A stretch of DNA of 19,619 nt, taken from contig JNVV01000060.1 of NCBI GenBank assembly GCA_000733355.1, forward strand, positions 145,396 to 165,014, read 5' to 3'. This stretch comes from Falciphora oryzae (lineage: Eukaryota; Ascomycota; Sordariomycetes; Magnaporthales; Magnaporthaceae). The notes beneath the pieces were generated by a model, which searched no databases, was not told where the DNA came from, and saw nothing but the letters and a program-made list of their open reading frames with translations. This document shows positions 17,097 through 19,619 of this stretch, piece after piece. The position numbers and the translations under genes were made by a program. How positions within the stretch are numbered: position 1 is the first letter of the stretch; every line of letters begins with the position of its first letter.

Positions 17097-18491
17097 AGGG
17101 GGATACCGGCGCATTCGGTCCATAAAGCCGTTACAACGGTTATAATCCCTACGGCTTTATACGGAGCCGAAGTATGGTACAGGGGTAAAACTAAACCACA
17201 CCCGTACAAGCCGGCACAACAGCAAAGTACCCGGCAAGGCCATTTAATCGAACGGGTCGATAAAGCCTTACAAGCGTCCCTCCGGGCAGTGGTTCCAGCT
17301 TGGAAAACCATACCGATAAACGCTTTGCATTACGAATCCGGCATTCCTGGCGCCGAAGTGCTTTTGGAACAAGCCCGCCTCCGTTTCGCGGCCCGCATAA
17401 AGACGGTTCCGGAGGATCACCCCCTGGCCGCAGCCGCCAAGCCGATTTTCAATGCCCGGGGGCCTAGGGCAGGCCTGCCCGGCAGGCTTACGACCTCGCT
17501 GCAAAGGACGGCTGGACTCCTTCCGGCGTGCACCCGCCCGGCTTACCTCCCTTATAGATATACGGGGCTTACGGTGGCCACACAAGAAAAGCAAGCAGCC
17601 GCCAAAGCATTTATGGCGTGGCTTCGCACCCTCCCCCCTACCGACGTTATAGTATATAGCGACGGGTCCAAAGCGGAAAACGGGGCAGTTGGTTACGGCT
17701 GGGTAATCCACCAAGCCGGCCAACGCAAACTTTCCGGGCACGGCCGGCTAGCGCACCCGGCGGAAGTGTTCGACGGCGAAGCGGAAGGGGGCCGGATGGG
17801 CCTCCGTAAAGCCGTTCGGAGCTTCCGCAACTGCACTTTTCACTTGTGCCTCGATAACACCTCGGCGGCTAACGGCTTTTTAAGCACGGCCCCCGACAGC
17901 TCACAAGGGGCCTTTAAAGAAGTCCATTACTTTATGGATAAATACCGGGTACACGTCCGTTGGTCTCCGGGCCATACGGGAATCCCCGGCAACGAAGAGG
18001 CCGATACCGAAGCAAAGCTGGGATCGGCTTTGTCGATACCCCAACACTCCAAGCCAACGGTGGCCGGAGTAAAGGCTTTAGCCCGGAAGATGGCCCGGGA
18101 TGCCCGAACCGCCTGGTTCGAAAACAACCTACCGGACCGGTACAAAACTATAGGCCTCCCGCCGGCACCACGGCCTGCACCCGAAGCTTTGCAGTTGCAC
18201 CGGAAGGTGTTACAGCGGCTAATAGCCGCACGCACGGGGCATGGGGATTTCGACTGGTACCACCGAAAGTTCCAGCACGAAAACGACAACCCGTGCCGGT
18301 GCGGAAGAAACAAGTCCCCCTCCCACCCTGTATACTGCAGGCTGGCTAGGGCGGCAGAAAACAAGTGGCCCACAACGGACCCCTCCCCGGCCTTTGATAG
18401 GCCCGGATATTGGAAACAGCTATTGCAAAAGCCTTTCCTTTTTGCTTCGTTCGTCGAAGCTACCAACTATTACACTATCGCTGGGCGATAG
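17097..18491 (+). CDS. LINE ORF2 C-terminal fragment: RNase H domain (partial)
   Basis: The open frame of 464 codons is the C-terminal part of a LINE polyprotein. Residues 1-35 (RGIPAHSVHKAV, then ALYGAEVWY) match the region after the reverse transcriptase core. RNase H follows at about residues 180-310, with the acidic residues in YSDGSK, FDGEAEG and LDNTSA and the SPGHTGIPGNEEAD motif, so the D-E-D-D set is complete. A Cys-rich CRCGRNKSPSHPVYC motif comes near the end. In full elements RNase H removes the RNA template strand during cDNA synthesis. The endonuclease and most of the reverse transcriptase are missing, so the copy is dead on arrival. The open frame also runs upstream into element X by chance (from a TTG at 16908), with no protein support. 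Confidence 0.85.
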   Translation, partial: RGIPAHSVHKAVTTVIIPTALYGAEVWYRGKTKPHPYKPAQQQSTRQGHLIERVDKALQASLRAVVPAWKTIPINALHYESGIPGAEVLLEQARLRFAARIKTVPEDHPLAAAAKPIFNARGPRAGLPGRLTTSLQRTAGLLPACTRPAYLPYRYTGLTVATQEKQAAAKAFMAWLRTLPPTDVIVYSDGSKAENGAVGYGWVIHQAGQRKLSGHGRLAHPAEVFDGEAEGGRMGLRKAVRSFRNCTFHLCLDNTSAANGFLSTAPDSSQGAFKEVHYFMDKYRVHVRWSPGHTGIPGNEEADTEAKLGSALSIPQHSKPTVAGVKALARKMARDARTAWFENNLPDRYKTIGLPPAPRPAPEALQLHRKVLQRLIAARTGHGDFDWYHRKFQHENDNPCRCGRNKSPSHPVYCRLARAAENKWPTTDPSPAFDRPGYWKQLLQKPFLFASFVEATNYYTIAGR

Positions 18492-18942
18492 TAACAGGGC
18501 TTAAATAGCCCGCATATAACCTATTTTCCTTTTCCCTCTGCACTCTTCACTTTTCCTTTGTACTATTTGGACCAACAGTAGGCTCGTTAGTCCCCTGCAC
18601 CTCCGGCCGGGCCCAGGGGGGGTTTATTGCGATCCCTCCCGCCACACCCGGCCTCACTCTTTTTCCGGCACTCTGCCGGCCGACAGCTTTCACTACCACC
18701 AACAGCAGCGCTTACAGCGCCCCGGCGTTTATTCGCCCCTTTTGCCGATTGCCCGCTCACCAACAAGGAGCGCCGGAATGCGGCCCGAACTCCGTGTGCC
18801 TTGGGCTTGCCCCTTGGTTTGATTTTGTTAGCCGCCTTGATAGCAACACGTAGCCTAGTGTCAAGCTTAGGTAGCGCTAGCACGTCGTATGCCCCCTGGG
18901 AGGCAGGGACTGGTAGATCCCGATTTTCCGACGTTAAATAAA
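18492..18942 (+). other. LINE 3' untranslated region
   Basis: GC-rich sequence between the ORF2 stop and the CT tail, with no convincing gene. Overlapping frames on both strands are low complexity. It ends TTAAATAAA just before the tail, which resembles a polyadenylation signal. Confidence 0.7.
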
Positions 18943-18964
18943 CTCTCTCTCTCTCTCTCTCTCT
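18943..18964 (+). repeat. (CT)11 microsatellite, LINE 3' tail
   Basis: An uninterrupted CT run of about 22 bp at the LINE 3' end, adjoining the right target duplication. Some LINEs end in short tandem repeats instead of poly-A. Confidence 0.9.
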
Positions 18965-18977
18965 CCAATTCTGACTT
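18963..18977. repeat. LINE target-site duplication, right
   Basis: CTCCAATTCTGACTT, identical to 17080-17094. The sequence beyond resumes the interior of element X. Confidence 0.85.
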
Positions 18978-19275
18978 GTGCAAATTGACTCCTGACTAAT
19001 TCTGTGTAGGGTAGATGTGCAGGGTAGGCGAGTCAGTGCGACCCACAACGGCTGACTTGGGTGCTTAGGCATCCTACAGGGGCTACAGGCCACCTTCAGG
19101 CTTTCAGTAAGCGCTATAGATGCTGTAAGCCACCCCCGGGTACGCTATAAGCCCTGCCCGCTACTCCTGTGCACAACCCCACAACAGTACAGGGTAGATA
19201 ATCTAATAAGAGTAGTACATGGTAGGTTGGGCCTATGCACCCAACCTAAGCTAAATACATTAGTTCTTTTAACAG
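18978..19275 (+). other. Interior of element X, right part
   Basis: No gene is visible. It holds GTAGGGTAGATGTG/GCAGGGTAGGCGAG-like short repeats and a 9-bp perfect hairpin (TAGGTTGGG at 19223-19231, CCCAACCTA at 19240-19248, 8-nt loop). It joins directly to the right terminal repeat. Confidence 0.6.
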
Positions 19276-19452
19276 TTATAAAATTTAGGATAATTACAAT
19301 AAATCGACTGTATAATTATAAACTCGCATATAAAATTGCATCGAATTTGGATTAAAATTGGTCGATTTAACAGGGGTGTCGAAAACCGCGTTTAATATGG
19401 GATTTTCAAGTGATCGACTCGCTTGTGTGATCAACTCGCTTATGGATTACGT
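19276..19452. repeat. Right terminal inverted repeat of element X (177 bp, uninterrupted)
   Basis: It is the uninterrupted partner of the left terminus and ends GGATTACGT at 19452 followed by the TA duplication. It shows the empty form of the site where copy 3 entered the left terminus. Confidence 0.9.
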
Positions 19453-19573
19453 TATATAGTTCCGAGTAGTTTTAATGGATTGCTGGCGTTATTGGGTTGG
19501 CATGCGCGTCGATTAACCGGAGGTCGGGTGTGGGTGATCCATTCGGTAATGTGATCCACTCGGTGGTGGACCA

Positions 19574-19619
19574 TAGTCTCAGTAACTCAGACCAGTGTGG
19601 CGCGAAGTTCCCCAAGTCC
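19574..19619. other. Unassigned sequence after the broken right end of copy 2
   Basis: Copy 2 stops three bases short of its expected end, and neither the TA duplication nor the missing half of copy 1 follows. The 46 bp here match nothing else in the window. A further insertion or a deletion junction is likely, but too little is visible to say. Confidence 0.5.

Larger units (their letters stand above)
17095..18962 (+). mobile_element. 5'-truncated LINE retrotransposon with (CT)n tail
   Basis: The insertion lies between 15-bp direct repeats, is truncated at its 5' end inside the reverse transcriptase/connector part, and ends in a CT-repeat tail next to the right duplication. These are hallmarks of target-primed reverse transcription. 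It sits inside element X. The RNase H domain and C-terminal Cys cluster suit fungal Tad/I-type LINEs. Its frame has no stops, unlike the pogo copies around it, so it looks like the youngest insertion. Confidence 0.88.
14638..19452. mobile_element. Element X: non-autonomous, 177-bp inverted termini, TA target
   Basis: The left terminus (14638-14799 plus 16663-16677, split by copy 3) and the right terminus (19276-19452) are near-perfect inverted repeats 177 bp long. Both open ACGTAATCCA and carry two 17-bp direct repeats (ACAAGCGAATCGATCAC type). TA is duplicated at 14636-14637 and 19453-19454, and copy 2 resumes exactly after it. Without copy 3 and the LINE the element is about 1.07 kb with a roughly 715-bp interior and no transposase frame. 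The interior includes a TATA-centred palindrome and matches window positions 1-207. A related pogo transposase would have to mobilise it. I cannot assign a named family. Confidence 0.85.
12916..19573 (+). mobile_element. Pogo-type transposon copy 2, split by element X
   Basis: The left end follows a TA at 12914-12915 with ACGTGGTCC and the repeat ATCACCGAGTGGATCAC. The coding body runs plus-strand to 14637. Element X (14638-19452) then interrupts it at a duplicated TA, and the last 119 bp resume at 19455. The right end carries two 17-bp repeats but stops at GGACCA (19573), lacking the final CGT and the flanking TA. Own length about 1.84 kb, close to copy 3. Confidence 0.85.

Overview
The window looks like a gene-poor, transposon-dense stretch of a filamentous ascomycete (Pezizomycotina) chromosome. 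The evidence is a 74-nt GT-AG intron with a CTGAC branch site, fungal-type pogo (Tc1/mariner superfamily) transposases, a fungal LINE with an RNase H domain, a tRNA-headed SINE, and transposon copies riddled with C-to-T/G-to-A changes like those left by repeat-induced point mutation (RIP). Species cannot be read from the sequence.

Layout. 1-207 is an inverted fragment of a repeat that recurs near 16.8 kb. 208-3329 holds debris: an AT-hook protein tail, a broken ankyrin-repeat fragment (1214-1461), a possible minus-strand gene fragment (1462-1824) and a GC-rich stretch whose coding strand I cannot decide. 3330-10220 is the intact gene core, two divergent genes. Gene A (minus, 3330-5786) is an 818-aa protein with a folded N-terminal half, a roughly 380-residue disordered linker and one C-terminal membrane span. 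Gene B (plus, 6404-10158, one intron) is a 1226-aa protein with a trypsin-like protease domain carrying the full H/D/S triad, an unrecognised middle domain and C-terminal ankyrin repeats. They share a 617-bp promoter region with a perfect 14-bp inverted repeat. 10221-10950 is AT-rich and gene-free.

10951-19573 is a nested transposon stack. Pogo copy 1 (minus) contains an 830-bp SINE with a 13-bp target duplication, and is interrupted by pogo copy 2 (plus). Copy 2 is split five codons before its stop by element X, which has 177-bp terminal inverted repeats and a TA target. X contains pogo copy 3 (minus, 1861 bp) and a 5'-truncated LINE with a 15-bp flanking duplication and a (CT)n tail. Removing the inserts leaves X at about 1.07 kb, too small for a transposase. 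The termini of all these DNA elements share one design: a 9-bp cap followed by two 17-bp direct repeats whose core differs between elements.

Biology. The A/B pair is the most interesting candidate system. A cytosolic protease with a repeat-type recognition domain is divergently paired with a membrane-anchored protein that has a long, exposed linker. This resembles the logic of fungal allorecognition or immune modules in which a protease acts on a neighbouring membrane effector, but that function is inference.
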